The position numbers and the translations under genes are program-made. DNA of 33,265 bases from Caldisericaceae bacterium (lineage in GTDB: Bacteria; Calditrichota; Calditrichia; Calditrichales; Calditrichaceae), in contig JAGHBR010000146.1 in assembly GCA_021160885.1 (NCBI GenBank), positions 1 to 33,265 of the forward strand. Reading direction: 5' to 3'. The notes below the pieces were generated by a model. It saw only the letters and a list, made by a program, of their open reading frames with translations, was not told the origin of the DNA and ran no database searches. This document shows, piece after piece, positions 1-9,007 of this stretch. Within the stretch, counting starts at the first letter, position 1; each line of letters begins with the position of its first letter.

Positions 1-886
1 CCAGTACTTCAAATACGTTTTCGAAGCAATCCGAATCGCTGGCATCCGGATTGACAATGGGAAAGATTTTTTTAATCTCTTCCCCAAACAGCGGTGAAGA
101 CAATGTGTACTCACGGTCTTTAATTTTATTAATATTACCGCGTAAAGTGTTGATTTCGCCATTGTGCGCAATAAAGCGGAAGGGCTGAGCCAGCGGCCAC
201 GAAGGAAAGGTGTTGGTACTGTAGCGCTGGTGCACCATGGCCAGGGCCGATTCAAAATCGCTGGCCGTTAAATCTGGATAAAAGTTCTGAAACTGTAATG
301 AAACAAACATGCCCTTGTACACAATGGTGCGGCTGGAAAGCGAACTGATGTAAAAATCTTCCATGCTCCAGCCCAATTTACTGGCTTCACTTTCCAGAAC
401 TTTGCGCAGAATGTACAACTGGCGTTCCAGGTCTTCTCCACTATGATTTTTAAACTGCACAAATAATTGCCAGAAAGCAGGCATCGATTGCCGCGCAAAA
501 TCACCCAGAGCATCCGGATTAACCGACACTTTGCGCCAGCCAAGCACTTTACCTTTTTCTTTGCGCACCACACTCTGCACCATCTTTTTAGCTTTTTCCA
601 CCGCCCTCGGCGGCAAAAAGAGAAAACCAACGCCATACTGCCCGGGCTCTGGTAGTTTAAAATCCACCACACGCTTAAAAAATCGGTGGGGAATCTGAGT
701 CATCATGCCGGCCCCATCTCCTGTTTTCCGGTCGCCGCCCACTGCACCGCGGTGTTCCAGATTGTTTAAAATGGTAATGGCATCGTCGATGATGGTGTGT
801 TCTTTGCGGCCATCTATGTTTACAATAAAGCCTAAACCACAGGCATCGTGTTCAAACTGTTTGTTGTACAATCCTTGTGGCTGCAT
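1..886 (-). CDS. gltB: Glutamate synthase large subunit, N-terminal part (cut by window edge)
   Basis: About 295 codons are open from ATG 886 to the window edge, so the 3' part is missing; the family is about 1,500 residues. This is the glutaminase (class II amidotransferase) domain, which releases ammonia from glutamine for transfer to 2-oxoglutarate. The N-terminus MQPQGLYNKQFEHDACGLGF carries a short propeptide before Cys16, the expected nucleophile exposed after cleavage. The motif HNGEINTLRGN at residues 241-251 is typical of GltB. The start is supported by GGAAGG about 8 nt upstream of the ATG. The reading frame was translated by hand and contains no stop. The remaining domains and gltD are outside the window. 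Confidence 0.95.
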   Translation of the reverse strand, partial: MQPQGLYNKQFEHDACGLGFIVNIDGRKEHTIIDDAITILNNLEHRGAVGGDRKTGDGAGMMTQIPHRFFKRVVDFKLPEPGQYGVGFLFLPPRAVEKAKKMVQSVVRKEKGKVLGWRKVSVNPDALGDFARQSMPAFWQLFVQFKNHSGEDLERQLYILRKVLESEASKLGWSMEDFYISSLSSRTIVYKGMFVSLQFQNFYPDLTASDFESALAMVHQRYSTNTFPSWPLAQPFRFIAHNGEINTLRGNINKIKDREYTLSSPLFGEEIKKIFPIVNPDASDSDCFENVFEVL

Positions 887-945
887 TGTCCATCCTTCCA
901 GAATTAAAATTTTGTTGTAATTTGTTAAAGGTTTTTAATTAGACG

Positions 946-1040
946 AAATCTTTGAAAAAACCGGGGATTCGCCAAACTTTTCAACTTAGGGATTCCCGCC
1001 TGCGCGGGAATGATCTTCTTAATGATTTTTTCAAAGGTTT
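946..1040. repeat. Interspersed palindromic repeat, copy A (short form, inverted)
   Basis: The ends form an imperfect inverted repeat of about 15 bp: AAATCTTTGAAAAAA at the left and TTTTTTCAAAGGTTT at the right. Inside is a perfect stem, ATTCCCGC (992-999), loop CTGC, GCGGGAAT (1004-1011). Relative to the copies near 13250 and 19711 it is inverted and lacks the second palindrome. It lies between gltB and argH. Confidence 0.8.
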
Positions 1041-1170
1041 CTTAGACACCATTTTTTATTCGAACACAGATTTGCTTAAGTCAACTGATTTCACGTTCTA
1101 AATCATACTTCAAAAATATCCGGGCAATCTTTTAATCCAGTCAATCAACTTCCAGACAAATTAACGCAAT

Positions 1171-1330
1171 TGTCATTTTGAGGCGACAGCAATGGCCTTG
1201 CCATTGAATATTAAAATAATGACATTCTGGATGAATAGTAGTCCCGCTTTAGCAGGGCGAAAAACCACTTCTAAAAGTGCTAAGGATTATTCACTTCACT
1301 CAGCTTCGCTCCGTTCCGTTCAGAATGACA
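1171..1330. repeat. Second repeat type with TGTCATT...AATGACA ends
   Basis: The segment starts TGTCATTTTGAG and ends CAGAATGACA, inverted ends matching at 9 of 10 positions. The interior has short palindromic patches (GTCCCGCTTTAGCAGGGC near 1241) and the phrase CACTCAGCTTCGCTCCG. It resembles the non-coding intergenic repeats ending in TCATTCTGA that are seen in many bacteria. With copy A it fills most of the gap between argH and gltB; I see no gene in that gap. The long plus-strand open frame here runs into argH antisense. Confidence 0.55.
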
Positions 1331-1416
1331 GGCGGGATGTCAATAGTAGGAGCTTTGCGACGAAACATCCTACCCACCTTGCCATTTTCGATACGCACGC
1401 TCCTTATTCAAAAATT

Positions 1417-2769
<1,353 letters not shown>

Positions 2770-2871
2770 TTTTAACCGTCAATTCTTTTTTGTTTAGCTA
2801 ACTATTTATTCAAATGGTCTTACTTGCCAGGATTTATTCTTAAAAATCTCACACTCTTAAATTCTGAACTC

Positions 2872-3948
2872 TCAACCGCCATCTGTCAACAATCTTTCCA
2901 GCAGTTCAATGTAGCGCCCGATGCCCTGTTTAATTTCTTCTAGGTAAATGAATTCATTTGGCGTGTGCGAACGTTCGGACATGCCAGGTCCCATTTTTAC
3001 TGATGGGGCCTCAATGTATGTCTGGTCCGAAAGCGTAGGCGAACCAAAAGTTTTAATGCTCATTTCTCTGCTAATTTTGACCAGCTGGTGATTCGGATCA
3101 ATAGAAGAAGGTTTTAAGCGCAATGAAGTACGCACAATTTCACTCGTGATGTTCTGTTTAATAATCTGCAAAACCTGTTCATTGGTGTAGGCATCGGTTG
3201 TGCGCACATCAACCGTAAAATCACATTTGTCCGGAATGACATTGTGCAACTCTCCGGCCTGAATGACCGTAACCGTCATTTTAACAGGCCCCAGCATGGG
3301 CGATACTTTTGGGAACTGATAGTTGCTGAACCACTGAATATCCTGCACCGCTTTCAAAATGGCATTTTCTCCAATTTCGCGTGCAGCGTGCCCTGCCCGG
3401 CCATGGGCCCTGCAGCGCAAAACCATCAGGCCCTTTTCGGCAATGGCCATTTCCATGCCCGTAGGTTCGCCTACAATAGCCAGATCGATTTTGCCCAGTT
3501 CCGGTAAAACTGCACGAATGCCCTTTTCCCCGGAATTCTCTTCCTCTGCTGTAGCGGCCAAAATCAGATTGTAATTCAAATTCTCCCACTGGTAAAAATA
3601 GACAAAAGTCGCCAACAAACTGACCAGGGGCCCGCCGGCATCATTACTGCCCAGGCCGATCAATTTACCATCGCTGATTGTAGGCGTAAACGGATCGCTT
3701 TGCCAGCCTGCCACCGGTTTTACCGTATCGTGATGCGAATTCAGCAACAGGGTTGGCTTTTCAGGGTGGTAATGACGATTCAGTGCCCAGATATTATTAA
3801 ACTTGCGTTTAGTTTCAACACCATGTTCCTGTAAAAATTTTTGAATTAAATCTGCCGTTTCGGCTTCCTGTCCGCTAAAAGAGGGAGTTGCAATTAATTG
3901 CTTCAAAAGCTCAATGGCTTGTTGACTGAGTTCATTCAAATTCTGCAT
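2872..3948 (-). CDS. M20 metallopeptidase, ArgE-type N-acyl-ornithine/citrulline deacetylase
   Basis: A 358-residue zinc-dependent M20 amidohydrolase that should remove the N-acyl group from ornithine or citrulline. Likely metal and catalytic residues are His72 and Asp74 (NSHHDTV), Asp103 (SNDAGG), Glu135/Glu136 (TAEEENSG), Glu161 (GEPTG) and His328 (RSHTPNEF). The dimerisation (lid) domain lies roughly at 175-290. The gene starts 3 nt after the argB stop, so the two are probably translationally coupled. Bacteroidetes arginine operons carry an M20 enzyme of this kind between argB and argH, and there the substrate can be acetyl- or succinyl-ornithine or acetylcitrulline. The sequence alone does not settle which applies here. 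Confidence 0.88.
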   Translation of the reverse strand: MQNLNELSQQAIELLKQLIATPSFSGQEAETADLIQKFLQEHGVETKRKFNNIWALNRHYHPEKPTLLLNSHHDTVKPVAGWQSDPFTPTISDGKLIGLGSNDAGGPLVSLLATFVYFYQWENLNYNLILAATAEEENSGEKGIRAVLPELGKIDLAIVGEPTGMEMAIAEKGLMVLRCRAHGRAGHAAREIGENAILKAVQDIQWFSNYQFPKVSPMLGPVKMTVTVIQAGELHNVIPDKCDFTVDVRTTDAYTNEQVLQIIKQNITSEIVRTSLRLKPSSIDPNHQLVKISREMSIKTFGSPTLSDQTYIEAPSVKMGPGMSERSHTPNEFIYLEEIKQGIGRYIELLERLLTDGG

Positions 3949-3951
3949 TCT

Positions 3952-4722
3952 CTATTCCAATGTGATTAATGTTCCTTGTGTTAAGTGATTTACATTCGTA
4001 ATACGCACCTGATTTACGCCATTTTGCAAGGCTTTAAAGGCATTGTCCAGTTTTGGCAACATGCCATCGGTTACCAGATTCTGTTTATACAAGGCTTCGT
4101 AACCAGCACGATTCAAGTGGTGGATGACACTGTTCTCGTCATCTGCATTACGCAACACACCTTTTTTTTCAAAACAGAACATGAGTTGCGTATCGTAAAT
4201 TTTACTCATCGCTGCGGCCAACTCGCTGGCAATGGTGTCTGCATTGGTATTCAGCAACTGGCCCTGGCCGTCGTGAGTTAAGGCACAAAACACCGGTACC
4301 AGTTCAGATTCCAGAAACCAATGCAGTCGCTGCCGATTTACCTTGCGCACATCGCCAACAAAGCCAAAGTTAAATTCCCCAACCGGCCTTCTTTCAGCCA
4401 AAATGGTGTTTGCATCTGCGCCGCTTAAGCCAAGGGCATTGACGCCCAGATGCTGCAACTGCGCAACAATGGATTTGTTGTAATAGCCGCCATAAACCAT
4501 CAGAGCAACTTCTAACATGGCGGCATCAGTAATGCGCCGGCCATTAACCATTTGTGGCTCAATGCCCAATTGTTTTGCCAGTTGGCTTGCTTTTGCACCT
4601 CCTCCGTGTACCAATATTTTTGCTCCCGGCCAGCTACTAAAATTTTTTAAAAATGGATTTAGCAGCGCTGGTTTTTCCAGAACCTTACCGCCAATTTTAA
4701 AAACAGTTAATTTACCTTTCAT
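3952..4722 (-). CDS. argB: Acetylglutamate kinase
   Basis: A 256-residue amino-acid kinase that phosphorylates N-acetylglutamate (or its acyl analogue) in the second step of ornithine synthesis. Motifs are KIGGK (9-13), the glycine-rich VHGGGAKAS (38-46) for phosphate binding, and NGRRITD (60-66) for the acyl-amino acid. The length matches the short E. coli-type enzyme. Arginine-inhibited kinases usually carry an N-terminal helical extension, absent here, so I infer that feedback control sits elsewhere. It follows argC after a 225-nt gap and precedes the M20 gene by 3 nt. The ribosome site is weak (CAGGTTTGTA before ATG). Confidence 0.96.
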   Translation of the reverse strand: MKGKLTVFKIGGKVLEKPALLNPFLKNFSSWPGAKILVHGGGAKASQLAKQLGIEPQMVNGRRITDAAMLEVALMVYGGYYNKSIVAQLQHLGVNALGLSGADANTILAERRPVGEFNFGFVGDVRKVNRQRLHWFLESELVPVFCALTHDGQGQLLNTNADTIASELAAAMSKIYDTQLMFCFEKKGVLRNADDENSVIHHLNRAGYEALYKQNLVTDGMLPKLDNAFKALQNGVNQVRITNVNHLTQGTLITLE

Positions 4723-4947
4723 TACAAACCTGCAATCAGAATTTCAATTTTTTAATTTTTTCCTGTCCTCTTGTAATTTATTCCCTTGCTCTGCTTGTCC
4801 TCCCACGCCTGTGTTCTCTCCCCCGGTCTTGAGAAAGAAGAATTAGAGGGATGAGAGTAAATCAATAGAAAAATTTAAAACAACCTTTGTTTCAGCTCTG
4901 CTGACTAAATAAAAATAATAAGTTGTTAATTCAGCACTTGCTCATTT

Positions 4948-5913
4948 CTAAAAAGCCACTGGCTTCAATTGCAGTCCAAGGGTTTCTTCAAAGCCAAACA
5001 TCAAATTCATGTTTTGCACGGCCTGGCCTGCAGCTCCTTTAATCAGGTTATCTATCACGCTGATGATTAACAATTGCTCGCCTTCCTTAACCAGATGCAA
5101 TAAAGCTTTATTGGTGTTCACTACCTGCTTTACATCGGGATTAAAATCCACCACAAAAACGAATGGATGCTGCTGGTAAAAATCCTGGTACAAGGCAAAC
5201 AAATCATCTAATGGAGCTGTTATTTTAGTCTGAACGGCAACTAAAATGCCGCGCGTAAAACTGCCACGCATGGGCACAAAGTAGATGTCCTTTTGCCATT
5301 GATGGTTCAACCGCTGCAAGGTCTGTTTAATTTCAGCCAGGTGCTGATGTACAAACGGCTTGTAAACCGAAACATTATTGTTGCGCCAGGTGTAGTGTAT
5401 TGTGCTTGAAAGCGATTGCCCGGCGCCAGTGGAACCGGTAATAGCAGAAACATGCACCTCCTGGTTTAAAAGTCCATTGGCAGCCACAGGCAGCAAGGCC
5501 AGCTGAATGGCCGTGGCAAAACAGCCGGGATTAGCAATTTTGTCAGCTTCCTTGATTTCTTCTTTAAAGGCTTCCGGCAAACCATAAACGAAATCATTGC
5601 CCGGCCGGGACAACCTGAAATCCTGGCTCAAGTCAATGATTTTAACCTGCGGACTTAAATCCAATTCGGCCAGAATTTTCTGTGATTCTCCATGCCCCAT
5701 GCTCAAAAACAGCAAATCCGCGTCGGTGGAAATCGAATCCGTAAACTGCAGATCGGTTTCACCGAACAAGTCGCTGTGTACCGAGGTGATTGGTTTGCCT
5801 GCCTGGCTGCGACTGTGCACAAAGGCAATTTCTGCCCAGGGATGATGCAATAAAATTCGCAGCAGCTCACCGCCAGCGTAACCTGCCCCGCCGACAATGC
5901 CAACTTTAACCAT
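4948..5913 (-). CDS. argC: N-acetyl-gamma-glutamyl-phosphate reductase
   Basis: A protein of about 321 residues that reduces acylglutamyl phosphate to the semialdehyde with NADPH. It begins MVKVGIVGGAGYAGGELL, a Rossmann fold with the GxxGYxG motif, and has the active-site cysteine in ANPGCFATA (Cys131). I chose ATG 5913, which overlaps the argG stop codon (AATGGTTAA); a GTG at 5925 would add four residues. The overlap implies translational coupling to argG. In Bacteroidetes the next genes are argD and a transcarbamylase, but here a 225-nt non-coding, purine-rich stretch follows and then argB. Confidence 0.95.
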   Translation of the reverse strand: MVKVGIVGGAGYAGGELLRILLHHPWAEIAFVHSRSQAGKPITSVHSDLFGETDLQFTDSISTDADLLFLSMGHGESQKILAELDLSPQVKIIDLSQDFRLSRPGNDFVYGLPEAFKEEIKEADKIANPGCFATAIQLALLPVAANGLLNQEVHVSAITGSTGAGQSLSSTIHYTWRNNNVSVYKPFVHQHLAEIKQTLQRLNHQWQKDIYFVPMRGSFTRGILVAVQTKITAPLDDLFALYQDFYQQHPFVFVVDFNPDVKQVVNTNKALLHLVKEGEQLLIISVIDNLIKGAAGQAVQNMNLMFGFEETLGLQLKPVAF

Positions 5914-7117
5914 TTTCAGCACCACCTGACTTTTTTTGAATCTGATGAAAAATCTTATTTTGAACCGCTAAAATTTTGGCAAAACCACGCGCGTCATTTC
6001 CATTCCATAAGTGGTTTTGTTCGCCGTAGCTTGCCACTTCCGGGTCCATTAAATCAAATGGGCTCTCGATACCCTGCAGTTCAAACCGGTAAGGGAAAAC
6101 TTTGGCAAACACGCGCCCGGTGACATGCTGCTGGGAATTCTGCAGGAAAGCTTCCATGTCGCGCATTACTGGGTCAAGGTACTGGCCTTCGTGCAGCATC
6201 ATGCCGTACCAGTTGGCAATCTGGTCTTTCCAGTAAATTTGCCATTTGGTTAATACATGTTTTTCCAGTAACTGGTGCGCTTTTAAGATTAACATGGGCC
6301 CGGCCGCTTCAAACCCCACGCGACCTTTAATGCCAATAATCGTGTCGCCCACGTGAATGTCCCGTCCAATGCCATAAGGAGCAACCAGCGCATTAAGTGC
6401 TTTGATGGCCTGCAGCGGATGAGCAAAAGATTGCCCGTTAAAACCAACCAATTCGCCTTTTTCAAATTCCAGAGTAATGTCTAGCGGCTCTTTTGCCGTT
6501 ACCGCCGTGGGAAATGCCTCTTGTGGTAAAGCCTGATGTGAAGTCAAAGTTTCTTTACCGCCTACCGATGTGCCCCACAAACCCTGATTAATTGAATATT
6601 GCGCTGTTTGCCATTCCAGATCGAGACCAAATTTTTTTAAATAAGCTATTTCCTGTTCACGAGTAAGTTTTTGATCCCGTACTGGAGTCAAAATTTCTAC
6701 TTCCGGTGAAAGAACATGAAAAATAAGATCGAAGCGAATCTGATCATTACCAGCGCCGGTGCTCCCATGAGCCACGTAGCGGGCATCTATTTTTTGCACG
6801 TAATCGGCAATAGCCATGACCTGAAAAACGCGTTCGGCGCTTACCGACAAAGGATAGGTACCATTCCGTAAAACATTACCGTAAATCAGGTAACGAATAC
6901 CCTGCTGGTAGAACTGCTGTTCTATGTTCACGGTTTTGTGTTCCAACACGCCCAACGCAGCGGCTTTTGTTTCCAGGTCCTGAACTTCTTTTTCCGAAAA
7001 GCCGCCGGTATTAACCGTAATAGTGTAAACATCCAATCCCTTTTCTTCGGCCAGGTACTTGGCGCAATATGTTGTGTCTAAGCCGCCGCTAAAGGCTAAT
7101 ACTACTTTTTTGTTCAT
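5906..7117 (-). CDS. argG: Argininosuccinate synthase
   Basis: A 403-residue enzyme, the usual length, that joins citrulline and aspartate using ATP. The N-terminal PP-loop AFSGGLDT (8-15) binds ATP pyrophosphate, and HGSTGAGNDQIRFD is the characteristic synthetase segment. The start codon lies 29 nt inside the end of the upstream acetyltransferase gene, and its stop overlaps the argC start, so three genes are translationally chained. There is no clear ribosome site before ATG 7117, consistent with coupling. Placement of argG near the front of the operon, behind an acetyltransferase, is the Bacteroidetes arrangement. Confidence 0.96.
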   Translation of the reverse strand: MNKKVVLAFSGGLDTTYCAKYLAEEKGLDVYTITVNTGGFSEKEVQDLETKAAALGVLEHKTVNIEQQFYQQGIRYLIYGNVLRNGTYPLSVSAERVFQVMAIADYVQKIDARYVAHGSTGAGNDQIRFDLIFHVLSPEVEILTPVRDQKLTREQEIAYLKKFGLDLEWQTAQYSINQGLWGTSVGGKETLTSHQALPQEAFPTAVTAKEPLDITLEFEKGELVGFNGQSFAHPLQAIKALNALVAPYGIGRDIHVGDTIIGIKGRVGFEAAGPMLILKAHQLLEKHVLTKWQIYWKDQIANWYGMMLHEGQYLDPVMRDMEAFLQNSQQHVTGRVFAKVFPYRFELQGIESPFDLMDPEVASYGEQNHLWNGNDARGFAKILAVQNKIFHQIQKKSGGAENG

Positions 7118-7685
7118 CTACTTTTTCACTTTCATTTTTTTTCTCTTGCGGGTCATACAACATAGCCGTGCACAAACAATGTTTGTAATTGGTGCGTTTT
7201 AAAATATCAAAATTAACACAGCTTTCACAGCCTTTCCAGAAAGCCTCATCATCAGTTAGCTGTGAAAACGTTACTGGCCGGTATCCCAGCTGGTAATTTA
7301 TCTTCATCACCGCCGGACTGGTTGTAATACCGAACAATTTGGCATTCGGGAATTTTTTACGCGAAAGTTCAAAAGCCGCTTTTTTAATCATTTTACCCAG
7401 GCCAAGCTCACGAAACTCGGGAACCACAATCAAACCGGAATTGGCCACAAAATTTTTCTCCTTGCCCCAGGTTTCGATGTAACAAAAGCCGACAAAGCGT
7501 CCGTCATGGGTCAGGGCAATCACCGCTTTTCCTTCACGCATTTTGCTTTTGATGTATTCCGGATCCCTTTTAGCAATTCCGGTGCCGCGAATTTTGGCCG
7601 CTTCTTCTATGGTTTGACAAATTTCTTCAGCATATTTGTAATGCTCTTCCGTGGCGGTTACGATTGTAACTTTATTATTTTCCAT
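7089..7685 (-). CDS. GNAT acetyltransferase, probable N-acetylglutamate synthase of the arginine operon
   Basis: A 198-residue GNAT-fold protein and the first gene of the arginine operon. The acetyl-CoA binding motif is VVPEFRELGLGKMI (residues 87-100). A cysteine group follows at 153, 156, 170 and 172 (GCESC then KHCLC), outside the core GNAT fold, which could bind a metal. The start is well supported by AAGGAGGAAC before ATG 7685. No argA or argJ is visible, and a GNAT protein directly before argG is typical of Bacteroidetes arginine operons, so I infer that it supplies the acyl-glutamate. The last 25 residues are charged, probably disordered, and overlap argG. Confidence 0.8.
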   Translation of the reverse strand: MENNKVTIVTATEEHYKYAEEICQTIEEAAKIRGTGIAKRDPEYIKSKMREGKAVIALTHDGRFVGFCYIETWGKEKNFVANSGLIVVPEFRELGLGKMIKKAAFELSRKKFPNAKLFGITTSPAVMKINYQLGYRPVTFSQLTDDEAFWKGCESCVNFDILKRTNYKHCLCTAMLYDPQEKKNESEKVDEQKSSISL

Positions 7686-7767
7686 TGTTCCTCCTTTTTA
7701 AAAAGGAAAAAATAAACATTAATATGTTGATTTTAATTTTAAGAATAGAAATGACTACGGTCGTCGT

Positions 7768-7781
7768 CGACCGCGAGGTCG
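7768..7781. other. Small GC-rich hairpin in the arginine leader
   Basis: CGACC, loop GCGA, GGTCG forms a 5-bp stem in plus orientation with a GNRA-type loop, inside an otherwise AT-rich stretch about 85 nt upstream of the acetyltransferase start. A second overlapping arm (GGTCGTCGTCGACC) lies just to its left. Its role is unknown. Confidence 0.35.
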
Positions 7782-7860
7782 GTAAAAATAGAGCGGAAAT
7801 AGTAGCAGGGAAACGTTCGATCTTTTCATTTTTCACATTCAGTTAAATTGTTTTTCGGGC

Positions 7861-7888
7861 AATATAATAAACATCAGAAAAAATGCAA
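7861..7888 (-). promoter_or_regulatory. Possible promoter of the arginine operon
   Basis: On the minus strand TTGCAT (7888-7883) is followed after 16 nt by TATATT (7866-7861), a fair sigma-70-type match. It would give a leader of about 170 nt before the acetyltransferase gene. The surroundings are AT-rich, so chance matches are likely. Confidence 0.35.
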
Positions 7889-8094
7889 ATTTTTTTACTT
7901 TTTTATGTATGTTTATTCATTTTTACAAATAGACGCACATTTTAGCTTGCCAGGCCAGATAAATGGTGTATGATTGGTGAATGGAAATTACAGCTCATTC
8001 TTAAACTTTGTTACTGGCACTGGTACTGGTCACTCATCACTTGTTACTTGTTACGCGTCACCTGTTACTCGTTACTTATTACTTTTACTAATCC

Positions 8095-8172
8095 GTGCTA
8101 ATCTGTGAAAATCAGTGGCTAATAATCAGTGACCAAAAAACAATTGAGTGCTAATCTGTGAAAATCAGTGGC
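8095..8172. repeat. Two identical 25-nt direct repeats
   Basis: The 25-nt unit starting GTGCTAATCTGTG and ending ATCAGTGGC occurs at 8095-8119 and again, identical, at 8148-8172, a 53-nt period. Weaker partial copies (AATCAGTGACC, AATCGGTGTC) lie near 8125 and 8178. With two units and no cas genes this is not a CRISPR array. Confidence 0.75.
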
Positions 8173-8200
8173 AAGAAATCGGTGTCTAATATAAATAAAT

Positions 8201-8226
8201 AGCCATCCCGAAAATTCGGGATGGCT
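8201..8226 (-). terminator. Likely terminator after phoU
   Basis: A perfect 12-bp inverted repeat (AGCCATCCCGAA / TTCGGGATGGCT, 2-nt centre), followed on the minus strand by ATTTATTTATATT. It lies about 100 nt past the phoU stop. The tail is U-rich but interrupted. Confidence 0.5.
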
Positions 8227-8323
8227 ACAGGCCTTGCTTCCTTCCTTGGATGGCTTGAACTTTCCTGTTCATTTTTAAAAATCGGAAAATAAATTTCATT
8301 GTTAAATTTAAGGGGTGAAGTGT

Positions 8324-9007
8324 TCAGTTTCTGGTCTCATCCATTTTAATGGATTCCGGGCTGTGGCGGGCAATGGTGCCTTCCACCATGTAGATAACGT
8401 CTTCGGCAATGTTAGTCGCCAGGTCGGCAATTCGTTCCAGATAACGGGACAGAGATAGGAGCTGAAGAAAAATACCGGTTCTGTCTGGATGGGAGCGGAT
8501 GTTTTCCTCAGCTAAATGGTAAAGATTACGATGCATTTCATCGACTTCATCATCCATTGCACGAACCATTTGAGCTTCTTCCAGGTTTAACTGGATTAAA
8601 GCTTTTAAGCTTTTTTCCAGCATGGTTTTTACTTTTTCAAACATCGGGTCAAAATCGAAAGACAAACTGTTTTGTCCTAAATATTTCATTTCAATCGCAC
8701 GTTGTGCAATGTTCGCAGCTAAATCCCCCACCCGCTCCAGATCATTGTTAATTTTCAAAACAGAAATCACGTACCTCAAATCCGAGGCCACCGGTTGATG
8801 AAGAGCTAAAATCTTTAAACAATCGCTTTCAACGTCTACTTCCATTTCATCTATTTGATGATCATGGTCAATGACTTTTTGTGCCAATTCATCATCTTGT
8901 TTTTTGACTGCTGTTACCGCATCGTAAAGGGCTTCTTCTACAACGGCACTTAAGGTCAAAATCTTTTTCTTTAATTTTTCAATATCTTTTTGCAAATGCA
9001 CACTCAT
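8324..9007 (-). CDS. phoU: Phosphate transport regulator PhoU
   Basis: A 227-residue, all-helical protein with two PhoU repeats (roughly 15-100 and 115-205), each carrying acidic E/D-rich metal-binding patches such as DEMEVDVESD and MDDEVDEMH. PhoU links the Pst transporter to the PhoR/PhoB-type two-component system and represses the regulon when phosphate is ample. It is last in the pst series, 298 nt after pstB, so it may have its own promoter. The ribosome site TAGGAGTCTGTCACC precedes ATG 9007. No sensor kinase or response regulator gene is in the window. Confidence 0.95.
   Translation of the reverse strand: MSVHLQKDIEKLKKKILTLSAVVEEALYDAVTAVKKQDDELAQKVIDHDHQIDEMEVDVESDCLKILALHQPVASDLRYVISVLKINNDLERVGDLAANIAQRAIEMKYLGQNSLSFDFDPMFEKVKTMLEKSLKALIQLNLEEAQMVRAMDDEVDEMHRNLYHLAEENIRSHPDRTGIFLQLLSLSRYLERIADLATNIAEDVIYMVEGTIARHSPESIKMDETRN

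Larger units (their letters stand above)
7686..8323. other. Non-coding gap between the arginine and pst-phoU units
   Basis: No coding frame is convincing in these 638 nt. From low to high coordinates they hold an AT-rich leader with an imperfect palindrome (AACATTAATATGTT, 7715-7728), a GC-rich hairpin, a possible promoter for the arginine operon, a GTTACT-rich tract (8007-8085), two identical 25-nt repeats, and a perfect 12-bp hairpin after phoU. Confidence 0.7.

Noticed and set aside
268..672. A 134-codon minus-strand frame
   Set aside because: It lies in another frame within gltB, whose own frame is open and carries the glutaminase motifs.
4948..5925. GTG 5925 as the argC start
   Set aside because: ATG 5913 gives the normal N-terminus MVKVGIVGG and couples to the argG stop; the GTG adds four unneeded residues.
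8095..8172. CRISPR array
   Set aside because: Only two exact units, an A/T-rich spacer, and no cas genes in the window.
8201..8275. Signal recognition particle RNA (4.5S) because of GGAAGGAAGCA on the minus strand
   Set aside because: The conserved 5' partner (CAGGUCC before the GGAA loop) is missing; the segment reads GCCAUCC and the loop would be six nt. I keep it only as an unassigned structured region.
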